Origin: Theobroma cacao
Taxonomy: Eukaryota > Streptophyta > Magnoliopsida > Malvales > Malvaceae
Assembly (NCBI RefSeq): GCF_000208745.1
Contig: NC_030856.1
Coordinates: 2,277,659-2,341,658, forward strand
Direction: 5' to 3'
Length of the DNA: 64,000 bases
The position numbers were made by a program, and so were the translations under genes. Positions 12,921-25,077 of this stretch are shown one piece after another; positions within the stretch are counted from its first letter, which is position 1, and every line of letters starts with the position of its first letter. Under the pieces are notes generated by a model. It was not told the origin of the DNA. It did no database searches and was given only the letters and a program-made list of their open reading frames with translations.

Positions 12921-13142
12921 TTATTTCTCCTCATCCCCTAATTGTTGCTCTAGTTCTGAAGGACCTTCTACTGTGATTATTTCTAGTTTTGGCAGAGCAA
13001 CACTAACTGGAAATAGACATTTCAGTTTATTGCAGCCTGCAATTTTGGTTTTATTCAGTGCAAATAAACATATAGGTTGGAAATGAATCCTTTGATTATG
13101 ATGATCCAACTCTAGGTGCATGTAGAAATGAGCCAATCCCAT
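12921..13142 (-). pseudogene. CNL LRR fragment (C-terminal LRR type)
   Basis: The translation contains CNKLKCLFPVSVALPKLE followed by VEGPSELEQ, which aligns with the exon 7 segment CSNLKSLFPLS...ISIDGASKLER of the large CNL gene on the same strand. Only about 70 residues remain. There is no NB-ARC domain and no intact splice partner. The frame ends at GDEEK and a stop. It is most likely a scrap of the LRR end of a lost CNL copy; the pseudogene at 15362-16352 lies upstream on the same strand and could be the front of the same dead gene. Confidence 0.7.
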
Positions 13143-15361
13143 TTTATAGTTCTTTGTACTAGTATTTTCTTTTAGTAATGAGTAATTACTTCATTTTAAT
13201 TGCTCTATGTGAGCTTGCCGCTGGGCTATGCTATCATGGCCAGATCATATAAATTGGAGTAGCAATCAAACTCTCAATATTTCAATAAATCACTCACAAC
13301 CTTCACTTAATAAAATATGCCTGGTTTTAATTTTCCATGTCTTGGTTTCCTACATAGCAGACTTGCACAACTTATTCACTAAAAATTTAAAATACAAAAA
13401 TAAAGATAAGAAAGAGAGGAATTTCACTTTTATTCTTCCACTTATTGTACATATAGGATACAATAACAGCTGCAAGAGAGAGCAACAATACACTAATTGA
13501 CTAAATTACTGAAAGCATGCGATCCGTTCCCTTGACAACTCCATTAAGCAAATACCTTTGGGTTACATTTTGTTTAAGGAAACAACGAATAATAGAAATG
13601 AAGAAAATCAGCACTACGAGGAAGAAAGCATGTAAGCACTAAGCAACTAGCTGGACATTCCTTACCTAAAAAAATGATTTGTTCATATAATATTTTGAAT
13701 AATTTGTAATATTTAAGAGTCTTATATTGAAAGATAATTATTCAAATGTGATCGTTCAAATTAAAATATAATACTTTGAATAATGCACAGGTGTTTTCAA
13801 CAAAAACAATTATTGAAAATTGATCAGTGAAATACGTTTGTTGAAACACAATAAACACATTTATAAAAACACAATAGCCATATTTGTTAAAACACAACAG
13901 GCACAACTTTTCAGTGTCTATAAAAAAAAGTACTTCCAAAATAAACTTCATCTTCAAAAAAATATTCTACGTAGGCTTATTGTATCTTGGAAAGTTTTTG
14001 TATACAAATCCCCATAATAACTAACAACTTTTTAAAGAAAATGTGTTACAATACACCTCAAGCTTTCGTAATATCCCTTTCTTATACTACTTATCCTAAC
14101 ATAATAAATAAACTAATTAATAAAACCAATTGACTGCTTGATTCAAAGTTTTAAACTAGAGAAAGTTTGACATGTATACACTTCACTTGCGTCATCATCA
14201 ATTAATTTCACACTTTGTTTAAGAAATACTAGCCTAATCTCACCCCATATACATAAATGAAATAAAACAAGGACAAATATTGTGAGATTTGAACTTTTGT
14301 ATTTAACAGATAATTAATATCTCAAACTCGAAAATCTGAAGCTCTTAAAGCACATTGACAAAAGCTAAGCTAAAAAGAATTTCTGAAAACATCCAGAGAT
14401 AACACACTTATTACGCATTGAAGATAAAGTTTTGTCAATTGTGTTTTTCCTTGAGAAAGTTTTAAGGAAAATGATCCTAATAAAAAATAATATAAGAAAT
14501 AGTTTTGGTCAGGTCATTTCCACTGAATTGATTATATCTGCTGCAAAGATTGATCAAGAAATTTATCATTTGCACTAACCAAATATTCTGTAAACTATTT
14601 CAATCCTATTACGTTTTCTCCAAATATCAACGAAATTAAAAATATAGAGACAAAATTCATCATTTGCATTAACAAAATATTCCATAAAATATTCTAAGTC
14701 TGTTGCCTGCTGTCTAAAAATCTACTAAATTAAAAATACAGTGACAAAACACAATAAAATTAAAGCTAAATATAACAATAAAATTCAATATTAAATTATA
14801 ATATACTGACAAACTTTACATTAATTCCGTCCTTTTTTCTTTCTTTTCCATGGATCACTGTGACGGCGTTGGCACATGAGAGATTAAGATAGAGTGAGAA
14901 ATCTTGTGATGCATTTGTAGAATATTTTGGCTGTGCCATATATCCTGCATTTCGTCTTTCCTCAGTTCACAAGGATCCAGGGATAAGTCACTTGGATCTT
15001 TCATAAAATAAAAATCTACTTAACTTATATAGGGAAATTAAAATTTATTTTCGCATGTCTTGAATAAGAAATAGAAGAATTTAACCCTTGTTCTTCTACT
15101 TGTTGTACATACAGAAAGCAACATAACATTGATTGGCTGAGGAAAAAAAACATAACATTGATTGGATAAATTGTTGAAAGCAAGTGATCCCGTCACTTGA
15201 CAACTCCATGAAACCAACATCTGGACCAATAAAAAGCACAATAATTTCAACTATCTGTTTTTCTTTTTTTATATATATATAAATAATAAAGGTTAGCACA
15301 AGTTAACCACCAAAACTTGATTAGAAATGAAAATGGAAAGTAGCCTTTGTTTTACCTGTGT
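13143..15361. other. Intergenic, AT-rich, no gene seen
   Basis: No open frame here has recognisable homology. The block 13420-13550 (TGTACATATAG, then GATTG...CTTGACAACTCCAT) is repeated in diverged form at 15070-15215, a dispersed duplication. The piece 14440-14530 resembles 19430-19510 and 24415-24540, a local repeat. Nothing else can be supported. Confidence 0.5.
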
Positions 15362-16352
15362 TTAGTTGATGGCCCCAATGTACTCATTGATGTTTAAAAA
15401 TGCCTTTGCAACTTCCCCTGCAACCATCTCATAATTCTTCCTTGCAAGGTGGTAGCTCAGTAAGCCGATACTGTGGGTCCTTCCGGTGCCAATATATGTT
15501 CCGATACGGTTTAAAAATTTTGCAACCCTTGTGATCATCACCAAATGGAATTCCTATAACCTTTAAGTCAAGTTCTTCCCAAACATCATCAAGAATTATA
15601 AGGATGCTCTTCTCGTCATTGATTCTCAACTACAATTGTTCTGCTCTTCCTTCTGGTGTCTTCTTTTGAAAATCTAAATCTAGGAAGTCTGCAATTTTAT
15701 CTTGAATATTGTTGATGTTTGGCTTTTGGGACAGAGTTACAGGCACAACTTTATCGAAGAGTTGTTTGGCTTGGTTTCCCACTTCTTTTGCCAAAGTGGT
15801 TTTACCCACTCCTCCCATCCCATGTAGTCCAATCATGTTCACATCACCATTATTCAGAGCCTCCATGATCTCTTTGAAAGCAGAATTCGAAGATTCAGAA
15901 GACATGAAATCCTTAGATGGAATGAACTCTAATCCTGGGAGAGTAGCTCGGTAACCTACTCGTTCAAAATTAGAATTCTCTAAAAGTTGAGAGATACGAA
16001 GTGTCTTCTTAGCTACTTTGATACTTAAGCAGTATCGCCAGCCCCAACTAGGACGCCAATTGAAACACTTGTTACGTTCAATTTCATCTTCCAAACTCTG
16101 AGCTTCTCCCAATTCTTTGTCTGCCCTTGTTAGCCACTCCTCAACGGCCTTCTCAATTACCAGAGTTTGCTTTTTTGCCTCAGCGACATCATTTTTCACT
16201 CGAACTTTTCTCAATTCAAGTTGATTTCGTCGATTCTTGAAATCTTCAACAATTTTGCCGAAATGGAAAAAATAACTGAGATAAGGTGATGCGTATTCTG
16301 TTGCCAGGTTCCCCAGGGTATTGGTTGCAACAGCGGTAACAGGTTCAGCCAT
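15362..16352 (-). pseudogene. Truncated CNL (CC-NB) pseudogene
   Basis: From the ATG at 16352 a 240-residue frame gives a coiled-coil region (about 35-95) and the start of NB-ARC with P-loop GMGGVGKTT (about 178-186) and LFDKVVPVTLSQ. It is closely related to the large CNL gene. A TAG at 15630-15632 replaces the Trp of the conserved A-E-E-L-W-R-R segment. The same frame then continues through kinase-2 (ILIILDDVW) and IGIPFGDDHKGCKIF. After RNBS-B the homology stops abruptly (about 15515) and unrelated sequence follows; no GLPLA, MHD or LRR follows. A transcript could at most encode a CC plus partial NB protein. The start is supported by alignment with the M-A-x start of the intact gene. Confidence 0.88.
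15364..15515 (-). other. Unrecognised segment fused behind the CNL pseudogene
   Basis: After the RNBS-B break, one minus-strand frame reads RIGTYIGTGRTHSIGLLSY, then HLARKNYEMVAGEVAKAF, and ends GAIN-stop, just before a possible donor (CAG/GTAAAA). It has ordinary protein-like composition but does not resemble NB-ARC. It may be a captured exon piece from another gene or chance. I do not recognise the family. Confidence 0.35.
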
Positions 16353-19070
16353 TCTTTGATGATCTGATACTGAAGAGCAATTTCTATAAGTAAAAAGTTT
16401 TACATAGAGACAAAAGCAATTAGGAAATGTTTGGAAAGTATCTTACCTTGGCAACAATACTTTTATGAGATTTGTGAATCACAAGAGAACAATTGTCGAT
16501 CAACCAACTTGAAAATTGAAAATGCTGCACAAGTAGAAATTATTCACTGGTCACCAACTTCAGAGATCGGAAAAGAAAAATTCAGGACCAGACGAAAGCA
16601 AAGAAATAGAGTAAGGGTAATTAAAGAAATAGAGCAAAGAAATAGTCTAGAGTTGCATGGATTTCTTCTTTTAAGATAGGAAGCAGAGAAATCAAAATAC
16701 TAAAGCTTGCAGCTATGGGCTTTTTTTTTTTTTTGACCTTTGTGGAGTTAAGGAAAGGAAAAGTAGGAATCAGAGAACAGATTTAATCAAAATACCGAGG
16801 AAATATATGAGAACTTCCAGGAGCCAAGATGGAGCTTCTATTCAGATCAAGGGCTGACAAAGTCGGTGAAGGTTCTTTAAGTTCAAAAATAACTGGAGGC
16901 CAAGGAATTAATTAAGAACCAAAAAACTTTCACTTATCTTTATTTTAATGCATACAAATAATTCTGCTTCTATTCTGCTTTTTATAGAAAGTAGGAACTC
17001 TAAGGCAAGAGGATTTTTTTTTTTACATGTTAGAGTAAAAGCAGAATATTATCATTCTATAAAATAATCTCTTAAAATTCAAAATATCTATTTATTTCAG
17101 TTTTTTCTCAATAACTACAGCTTTTATTTGACCATGTTGTCGTCTAGGGCTGGGAAAGAAATAAAGTGTAAATTGATTAATTTTATTTGCCAAACGAAGA
17201 ACTGGAGAAGTCAATTGCATTAGTAATTACAGAAATTGAGCATAGCAAAAGCTTTATATGGAGAATATAATATGTATTCTTGAAGCTTATCTCACTTCGA
17301 ATGGATCTTCTAAAGCTGCATGGATTTCTACTTCACCAACTCCGGAGATCGGGAAAGAACAATTAAGGACCAACCCAAAGCAAAGAAATAGAATAAGGGT
17401 AATTACTTCACCAACTCCGACTTCTTTTTGTAGATAGAAAGCAGAGAAACCAAAATACTAGAGATAGCAGCTTTGGTTTTTTTTTTTTTTGGCTATGTGG
17501 AGCTAAGGAATGGAAAAGTAGTAGGGATCAAAGAACAGTTTTTTGTTTTTCTTTTTTTTTTTTGTTTGTGAGTTAAAAGAAAATGAGGAAAGTAGAAACC
17601 GATGAAGATAAACAAACAGAGATGCCTTCTTTTTTTGAGGTGAAAGAAAAGTGGAAATATCAAAGAACATGAAATGGAAGAGTAAGGTAGAAATCAAGCT
17701 AACTCTTTGGGATAGTTTAGCTCGCAGATGTGGAGATGATACAAGAAGATGCTTGAATGAAAACTCTATGACGACAAAGTAGTAAGAGTAGGTACAGGCA
17801 ATTTGGAACTACTACGATGCAATGGAAAAATATTAGCAACTTGGCTTACACTCCCCATGTACGATTCTCTTTTCTTTGATATGCGAAAGCTAATGCTATT
17901 CATTGAGAAAGTTTGTTTTATTTATTGTTTTTCGGTTGGCTTTTCTATAGTTTGTTCCCCCTTTTTTGTTTTCTCTTGGTTATGGGTGGTGCTCGAGACT
18001 CCAATGTTTATTTCTGCCTCTCGCTAAAAGCTCTTTGGCCAGCATGAGCTATCGACATTATTATATAATGTTTATTGATTTGAGGATTTTTGTTTACTAC
18101 TAGGGACAATTGCAAGTGAATGTGTTAGATATTTTATTCAAATTTTAATCGGAAATCGGTAAAATTTCATTAGTTGAAAATTATTTGGTGATTAAATTTG
18201 ATTAAAGGGTACATAAACTTAATGGTTAAGAGTTTTTGATGGGTAGAAATTCATGGTGACAAAGTAATATGGACCTATAAATATGTAGTGGGTCTTAACC
18301 TTTAAAATTAAGACAGAAATGCAATCTATTTTTCAAATTGAGTTTTTTGTCAGAGTTTCACAAAATTGTAGAGATGTGAGAAATAGTATGGTAAACACTG
18401 GTTGCATGAGATCCAAGGTATTGTAAACCTTGAACTAGTGGGAGTAGTTTTTTATATACCTTTCTCTCTTCCTAAACATTGGGATGATTAGAAATTTAGA
18501 AGTAGAGTTATAAGTTGATCAAATTCATTTGGTTTCAAATTTCTTTTCCTTTTTTAAGTTAATTTCCTTTTAAAAAAATTATATTATGTGGCCAAAGGAT
18601 ATGAGCTCTTAGTGAAAATGTATTTATATTGTTGAAATCAAATAAAAACTAAAAGAAATACCAACAAAATATTGATGCTCCTTCCAACTTTAATCTCTTA
18701 GTTTTTTCCTTTATACTTGGTCTTTGAGGGGATAGCTTTTGAGTAGAAATGCCTACTTCCAACAATTACTAGTCAATTTACAATAATTGGAAAATTTTCA
18801 TTAAAATATTTATATAATATATTGCCCTTGTTTAAATTACGTAGACCTCAATAAGTTAAATTTTGAGTTAATTAAATGATAGAAAATTATCCAATAAACT
18901 ATTGATGGAATTTAAAAATTTTATTAATGGAATTAGAAAGTTGTCACGTATCCATTAGGATATATTTTAAAAAAATTAATCTGATAACTAAAAGGACATT
19001 TGACAATATTTTAACTTTACTAACGGAGTTAAAAACCCACCGATTATTTTACAAATGATAATAATCCCAA
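16255..19070. repeat. Segmental duplication, copy 1 (CNL start and 5' flank)
   Basis: This stretch runs from the first codons of the CNL pseudogene into upstream DNA and matches 36498-39070 in order over about 2.6 kb, including the CTTCACCAACTCCG block (17330, 37045), the FDPYYFSIP-type antisense frame and the A/T-rich tail. It also contains a LINE-tail piece around 18230-18320 (HGDKVI-like). No independent gene is supported between 16450 and 19070. Confidence 0.8.
16364..16446 (-). other. Likely 5'-UTR intron of the CNL pseudogene
   Basis: On the minus strand CCAAG/GTAAGATAC (donor at 16447/16446) and TATCAG/ATCATCAAAGA (acceptor at 16364/16363) enclose 83 bp directly upstream of the ATG. 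The same donor (GCGAAG/GTAAGATAC) survives in the duplicate near 36630. This is consistent with a short leader intron but rests on splice-site appearance only. Confidence 0.45.
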
Positions 19071-20395
19071 CACTAAATCGCTTCTATCTATAATCCCAAT
19101 CACCCACTGCTTTTGCTAGTGGAACATGGAATTATTGATTCACTTTTGAACTATTTTTATTTTATTATTCAAGACAAGTCGCAGCAAAGACTTGGTATTC
19201 TTCCAAGTCTTTTTTTATTGTCATTTTCTTTTATTCAAATAACAATCAACCCAAACATGGTTTGCTTTATGGAATTATTAGCCTCACTTTTTTTTTCTTT
19301 TTTATTGTTATATGTGTTGATCATTAGATTATTAAAGGGAGATAGATAATGACATCAATCATCTTTAGGAGAAAATTCCAATTAAAAAAAAGACCAGCAT
19401 TGAGAAAAAATAAGCTAAAATTGTCCAAGAAAGTTTTGTCAATTGTTTTTCTCCTTGTGATAGGGAATATTTTGGTCACTGGTCGCCTAGTTGATTATCT
19501 CTGCCTCAAAATTAATAAAGAATACTGGCAACTTGGTTATGAATAATGAATTGATTATTGAGAAGAGTTGGTGTAGGAGTAGGACATTTGGATAAATTAT
19601 GGGCAACTTGGCTCAACGTGGTCCCATTGAGAAAGCTGCAATGACAAAGCCACTTCTATACATTGAGAAAGTTTATTTTATTTATTGTTTTCCAGCTACA
19701 ATCCAAAACATTGTTAGAAATCCTTTCATTTCACAATTCCCATACAAAACAAAAGCTTGGCAGATGAACAACATCATTATTTCTTCAGGTTTGTTTTATT
19801 AATAATCAAATTGATTTCATTTCACACTTTGTTTTATCAACAAGGGCATTTATATTACTTGGCCAATTGATTGTTAGCCAACTTGATGGAGACTTGTGCA
19901 TTTACCTCCATATATCATCAACTCCTCCTATGTTTGATCTCTTCTTGATAAATAGGTTGCTCATCAAAATTTTCTAATGGCAAACCAATGTCAGGATATA
20001 TAGTTAATTATTTAAGAGAAAGTGAAATGCAAATTTTAACTAATCAAAATAGCTTTCCTTTGTTGTTTAAAGAGTGATTTTCTTTGTAGTTGATTTCTTA
20101 GTTTAATTAGTCTTTATTAATATAATATATTTATTTAAATATATAATATATTTCTTAGTTTAGTGATTTTCTTTTTATTAAAACATTTATTAAAATATAT
20201 TGCCCTGTTTAAATTACCTAGACCTCAATAAGTTAAATTTTGAGCTAATTAAATTATAGAAAATTATCCAATAAACTGTCATGGAATTTAAAAACTTTAT
20301 CAATGGAATTAGAAAGTTGTCGCATATTCTTTAGGATATATTTAGAAAAATTAATAAATTAATCTGATAAATAAAAGGACATTTGCAGTTTCTGT
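19070..20395. repeat. Local repeat unit R, copy 1
   Basis: The unit has recognisable blocks: GCTTTTGCTAGTGGAACATGG, a TTTTATTCAAATAACAAT block, an 'ACTTGGTGATTAATAATCAA'-type block, CCCATTGAGAAAGCT and a TTTTCCAGCTACAATCC block. The same blocks recur in the same order at 39000-39607, 43100-44000, 45930-46760, 47690-48064, 55640-56660 and 57000-57540. The open frames at 19113, 19349 and 19599 fall inside and are not conserved as proteins. Confidence 0.65.
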
Positions 20396-20850
20396 ATAAA
20401 TGGCTTGGAGCATTTGCTACAACTTGAAAAAGGAAGCATGACAAGATTGTATCCAAATTTGCCTATAACTTCAAATTCAGTTCAGCTTCATCATCAAGAA
20501 AAGAAAATCTCAGTTCAGATTGTAGTGTTTCAAATGCATGCATGCTTGCGAAGTTCGTTTGGTAATATATAGCACCAAAAGTATTTTGAAACCAAATATG
20601 AAACACATGGATCCCATCTCTTTTTCTAACAACAGGCGTGGCAAGCGTGGGCGTACCAATTCTAACATTGGTTTTAGATTATGCTTGTTTCAAAGCCATT
20701 TTTTAGTGCTTGTTTCCCCTGGCTTTCTTGGGAGAATATCAAGATTAAGTGGTGCTGTAAATCAGGGCCATGTTAGGGATGGCAGGGGACGGATTTCAAT
20801 AGGGTATTCGATGTGATCATACTCGATTAATGTAATTTTTTATAATTATA

Positions 20851-21058
20851 ATTGAAACAGATTGGAGGAATGCAGTTAATTGGATATTGAACCTCGACAG
20901 TAGATTATGGAAATGGTGGAAGACATTTCAGCAGGTGGATTCTTTAAAGGAGGTGATAGGCAGTGTATTATTCTGTGAGTGCTGATTTTTTGGCAAAGGA
21001 AGGTGCAAGGAAAGAGAGTTTTTATTGGGTAGGAATTCATGGTGACAAAGTAATATGA
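20851..21058 (+). pseudogene. LINE RNase H relic, copy 1
   Basis: The first frame reads ETDWRNAVNWILNLDSRLW, then KWWKTFQQVDSLKEVIGSV; a frameshift then leads to ADFLAKEGARKESFYWVGI followed by HGDKVI and a stop. The D of ETD, the NAVxW segment and the LAKEGA segment are typical of the C-terminal RNase H domain of plant non-LTR retrotransposons and related domestic pieces. Only this tail remains. The same frameshift is found in the copy at 62133-62340. Short tails of the same sequence occur near 18235 and 37875. Confidence 0.65.
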
Positions 21059-21212
21059 CTTTATAGATATGGAGTGGGACTTAGTCTTTAGAATTAAGAT
21101 AGAGATGTAATAATCTCTATATGATTTTATGGCATCCGTACTTGACCTTTAAGCACATGTGCCTAAAATTCCACGGAATAATAAGATATTGTCATTGCCT
21201 TGAGATTCACCT

Positions 21213-21260
21213 TTAGAATTCTGATTCTTCTGATGCAGCTTTGTTTATCCTGCAGGGAGC
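21213..21260 (-). pseudogene. CNL last-exon scrap, copy 1
   Basis: A 3' splice site TTTTGAAG/GCTCCC matches the acceptor of exon 8 of the large CNL gene (TTTTGAAG/GCACCC). The phase-0 frame reads APCRINKAASEESEF-stop. The LRR exon that should precede it is gone: homology with the 62.6 kb copy breaks at about 21379. It is part of the duplicated block shared with 61676-62650. Confidence 0.55.
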
Positions 21261-21399
21261 CTTCAAAACCAAACAAAGTGAGACATAAAGAACAAGAATT
21301 AATTAATACTAATTTTTGTTAACAAGTTGTATAGCACATAACAAAAAATAAACAAAAATCAGTAACAGAGCAAATTGCAGATTGTTAAAGACATGATAT

Positions 21400-22872
21400 A
21401 TGACTATGTAACACAAGTCAGACAGAAAAGAGCTAATGGGTATTCATTCATTATATATGAACTTTCAGGAGCAAGACAGAGCTTCTATTTTGATCCAGCC
21501 AAAATACAGACACTAACAAAGTCGGTGAAGTTTTTTTTTTTTTTTTTGAGTTCAAAGAAAATTGAAGTAGAAATCAACTATAATTAAAAGGACGGCAAAT
21601 TAGAAAACAACAGACTTACACTTATCTTGTTTTGAATGCACGCAGATAATTCTGCTTCTGATAACAAAAACAGTAGTCAAACATAGAAAGTAGAAACTCT
21701 CAAGGCAAAGACTTGTTTTCTTTGGAATCCCTTTTTCATTTTATTGTTATTATTTTTCTTATTCATATCCTTAGTGAAAGACAAGGGCCCCGACATCTTT
21801 TGCCTTATCATTGACTAGTTCTCTCTCAGAGAAGAAAAAAAAAAAGAAAAGGATGGAGTCATGGAGATGCTCTGCTACGGGCCCTGCTGTTTGGCATTCC
21901 AGGAAGTGTTCTGGAAAGAGGATGGGAATCTATATTCTTGGTTTAGTTTATTGTATGCTTAGCTTTCATGATCTCATCTTTTACTATTTTATAAGCTTTT
22001 TGAATATTCAAAGTTATGAAGGAATAATTTTTACAAATAATTCTAAATTTATTAGAAGTAAAAAGTCAAGTATGGTCCAACCAAGTAATTACTTGAGCTA
22101 TATGTAAACCTTTATCATGAGCAAGAATAATTTTATACAGGTAATTATGTCATGTCAAGTCAAGGTTCCAATGCAGTAAACAGTAACTTGATTATCCAGC
22201 TGATACATTCTTTTAACATCTCTATATATTTATGGCTTTTGAATTATTGATCTGATCCCTTTATTATTCTTGGTGATATGCATTTTCGCTGTCATTTCCT
22301 GTCTTCTTTTTGCTTACCCTTCTATTTTGCTTACAACATTCTTTTTTATTTTCTCATTAATTAAGAAGATAAAGATTTCCAATGGGACATAGACATCATT
22401 GCTATCAAATCTTTTGAATTTTTGATCTGATCATGTTTTGCTTGGAGAGAAGTAGAGGGTCAAGGTACATCTCTACTTTTTGAACTATCATTTACGGATC
22501 CTTAGGAACGTTTCCTCCATGGCTGGTAATCCAATACCAGCAAGAAGATCATCTAAGCCTAATTTGTTTTAGTCAAAACTATTTTGAACTAATTTCCAAT
22601 AAATAAAAGCAAGAGCTTCAAGGAATAACCTGACCCATCAAACTTGATTTGGATTAAAAAATGAGACAGAATTGATCAGTGTATTAATATATTATAATCA
22701 ACTTTAATATCCAAAGCTAATGTGACAAATTCTATGCAATAATAGAGTTCACACAATCTCTCCTTAGAATTTTATTCCTTTTCTTTTTCAAAAAATCATG
22801 CCTCGTCTTGGTCCCAATATCTGTCTCATTATCTGATTGGAAGGGTAAAAGAAAATGAATCCCCATTTCTAC
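21400..22872. other. CNL-flank-like intergenic DNA
   Basis: The part 21440-21720 (ATATATGAACTTTCAGGAGC..., a T-run, AATCAACT) matches the 5' flank of CNL genes at 16800-17000 and 36290-36500. The part 22230-22380 resembles the A-unit of the left end (about 1930-2040). The 98-residue frame at 21811 has no recognisable domain. Nothing coding is supported. Confidence 0.5.
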
Positions 22873-23880
22873 CAGAATTGGCCCTTGGGTGAAGCCACCC
22901 AAGCAAGGGTTTTAGGCCCCCAATTTGAGAAGGCCCCAATTTTAATAAAGATTTATAATTTTATAATAATTATAATATAATTAATTATATTAAAAATATA
23001 TAAAAATTAAAAAAATATAAAAGTTAAAAATAATTAATAAAATTATTTGTTCTTTCACTTTTTTAATTATGTACCTAATAAATCTTAATTTTCTATTACT
23101 TTTTTATTTCTAAAATACTATTAATTCTCAACTATATTATCTTATTTTCAATAAACTAATAGTCATATGTATTTAATAATCTCCAACAACTATTTTTTTC
23201 TCACTTATTTCTTTTATTTCCAATCAACGCATTTAACGATTTCTAACAGCTATTTTTTTTCCTATATATAAAACTAGTTTTTTTTTTCAATGTATAATAT
23301 CTACTTTTGAAATCTTCCTTTCTCATTTGCTCTTTCTTCCTTTAACTTCAAATTTTCTCTAAAGAATACACAACAAATCTACTCTTTTTATTATCTTCAT
23401 AAAGCTGTAAGCCTCATTTGAAAGAATATTGCCTCAATGTTAAATATTCTTTAAAATATAACAACTATTCCGATATTGATGGTTTAGATTTATTTTCAAA
23501 GTTAAAAATTTCAAAAGAAATTATACAGAAAGAAAACAGTACAATTGATATACTTAATCATACAAGAAGACTCGATTCTTTTCCAAATGCAGATATAGCT
23601 TTTAGAATAATGTTAACAATTCAAGTAAGTGTTGCTTCAGGAAAAAGAAGTTTTTCAAAACTAAAATTAATAAAATCTTATTTAAGATCAACAATATCTC
23701 AAGAAAGATTAAATGGATTGGTTATATTATTAATTGAAAAAGAAATATTTGAAGAACTTGATTATAAAAATTTAATTAAAAATTTTGCATCTCAAAAAGC
23801 TAAAAGAATAAAATTTTAATAAAAAAAAACCTCATTGAAATATTTCGCTTTAGGCCTTTGAATTTATTGGGCCGTCCTTG
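22873..23880 (+). mobile_element. hAT transposon, internally deleted, with intact 8-bp TSD
   Basis: The element is bounded by perfect 8-bp direct repeats ATTTCTAC (22865-22872 and 23881-23888), the duplication size of hAT elements. The ends CAGAATTGGCCC and, in reverse complement, CAAGGACGGCCC form an imperfect inverted repeat. Inside is only the C-terminal end of a transposase (23418-23819); most of the coding region is deleted. The perfect target duplication points to a fairly recent insertion relative to its neighbours. Confidence 0.88.
23418..23819 (+). pseudogene. hAT transposase C-terminal (dimerisation) remnant
   Basis: The 133-residue frame contains RLDSFPNADIAFRIMLTI, then VASGKRSFSKLKLIKSYLRS, and SQERLNGLVILLIEKEI. 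This is the hAT C-terminal dimerisation region as found in plant TTF/zinc-finger MYM-type transposases, where the usual form is VASAERSFSKLKLIK. It ends with an Asn-Phe-Ala-Ser-Gln-Lys tail and a stop. The first 50 residues show no family signal and the catalytic part is absent, so it cannot be an active transposase. A related C-terminal end lies at 55520-55618 on the other strand. Confidence 0.85.
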
Positions 23881-23888
23881 ATTTCTAC

Positions 23889-25077
23889 CTTCCTTCTCGT
23901 CTTTTTGGCTATACTCTGAAAAACATTTGATAGTGGGCCTATACTCTGAAAAATTGTCTGTAAATGTTGTTGGTTTTACCTTATTCCCAATCCCATCTCC
24001 ATTGCAATGTAGTTATAGTTATAAATGGCACCCAAACAATGCTTTTCATCCTTTTTGGCTAGTAGGACATGGAACTACTATAATGAGCACTTTTGAATTA
24101 TTGGTTTTTTTTTTCTAGTCTCTTTTTTATTTTTTTATTCAAATAGCAATGGACTCAAACATCTTTTGCTTTATGGAATTATAGGTCTCACTTTTTTTTA
24201 TAAAAAGCTTTATTTAACAGGTAATTAATATCTCAATTCTAAAATCTTAAATTATTAAAATACGTTATATATTTAGATCGTTATGTTATAAATTTTAACT
24301 ACTATCAAAATCGATTATTAGAGGGAGACAAATAATTAAATCCATCAACTCAATGAAAAATTACAATTAAAAAATGGCTAGTATTGAGAAAAGCAAAGCT
24401 AAAAGGAATTTTAAGAAAGTATTGTCAATTTTTTTTCTCCTCGTGATTGGGAAAACTTTTATTAACCACTAATGGAAAAAAAAAATGGGCGAAGAAATAG
24501 TTTTGGTCAATCTTCGGCTAATTGACTATCTCTACCTCAAAGTAACAAAGAAACATCAACATGGAATTAAGACTCTTCTTGGCTTGCCTTGAAAGAATTA
24601 AGTCTACCACAGAAACTGAATTTATCAAAGTAAAAGGGAAATTTCCAGAACATGCAAGTAAATATAACTATGTACTACTCATTCATACAAATACTTACAG
24701 GTGACTAAAATTACAATACACAAAAGAGTGTAACATTGTAAAAGAGAAGCAAAGATCAGCCAGCTGCAAATCAACTAATCACTGAGAAAACCATGTATTC
24801 TTGGACTACTAGAATTTCTCTCAAGAGTTAAGAACATGTACCAAACAAGCAAATGCAATAAGAGGCGTAGAGTAAACTAGTTATTCATCACTGCAAAATA
24901 AAGCTGAAAGCAGAGACCGTACCATAAAGTAGACAGCTCAAATGTTGTTAAGCACAATCAAGTACCAGCCACCTGTATCATTGAAGCAAAGAACCTGTCA
25001 TAAATCATAAGCCATTAGACAAGCACCTTATTTAAGGAAAGAAATAAAATTGGGTTGAAAAGCCATATCTACCTGGG
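23889..25077. other. Region beyond the large CNL stop codon
   Basis: Blocks at 24030-24560 match repeat unit R (GGAACTACTATAATGAGCAC, TTATTCAAATAGCAATGG, TTGACTATCTCTACCTC). The part 24600-25077 directly follows the CNL stop on the minus strand and probably contains its 3' UTR. I could not identify a clear poly(A) signal. No further gene is visible. Confidence 0.45.

Noticed and set aside
20538..20816. 92-residue plus-strand frame as a gene
   Set aside because: The duplicate at 61824-62112 is broken into two frames by small indels, which is not expected of a maintained protein; no domain recognised.
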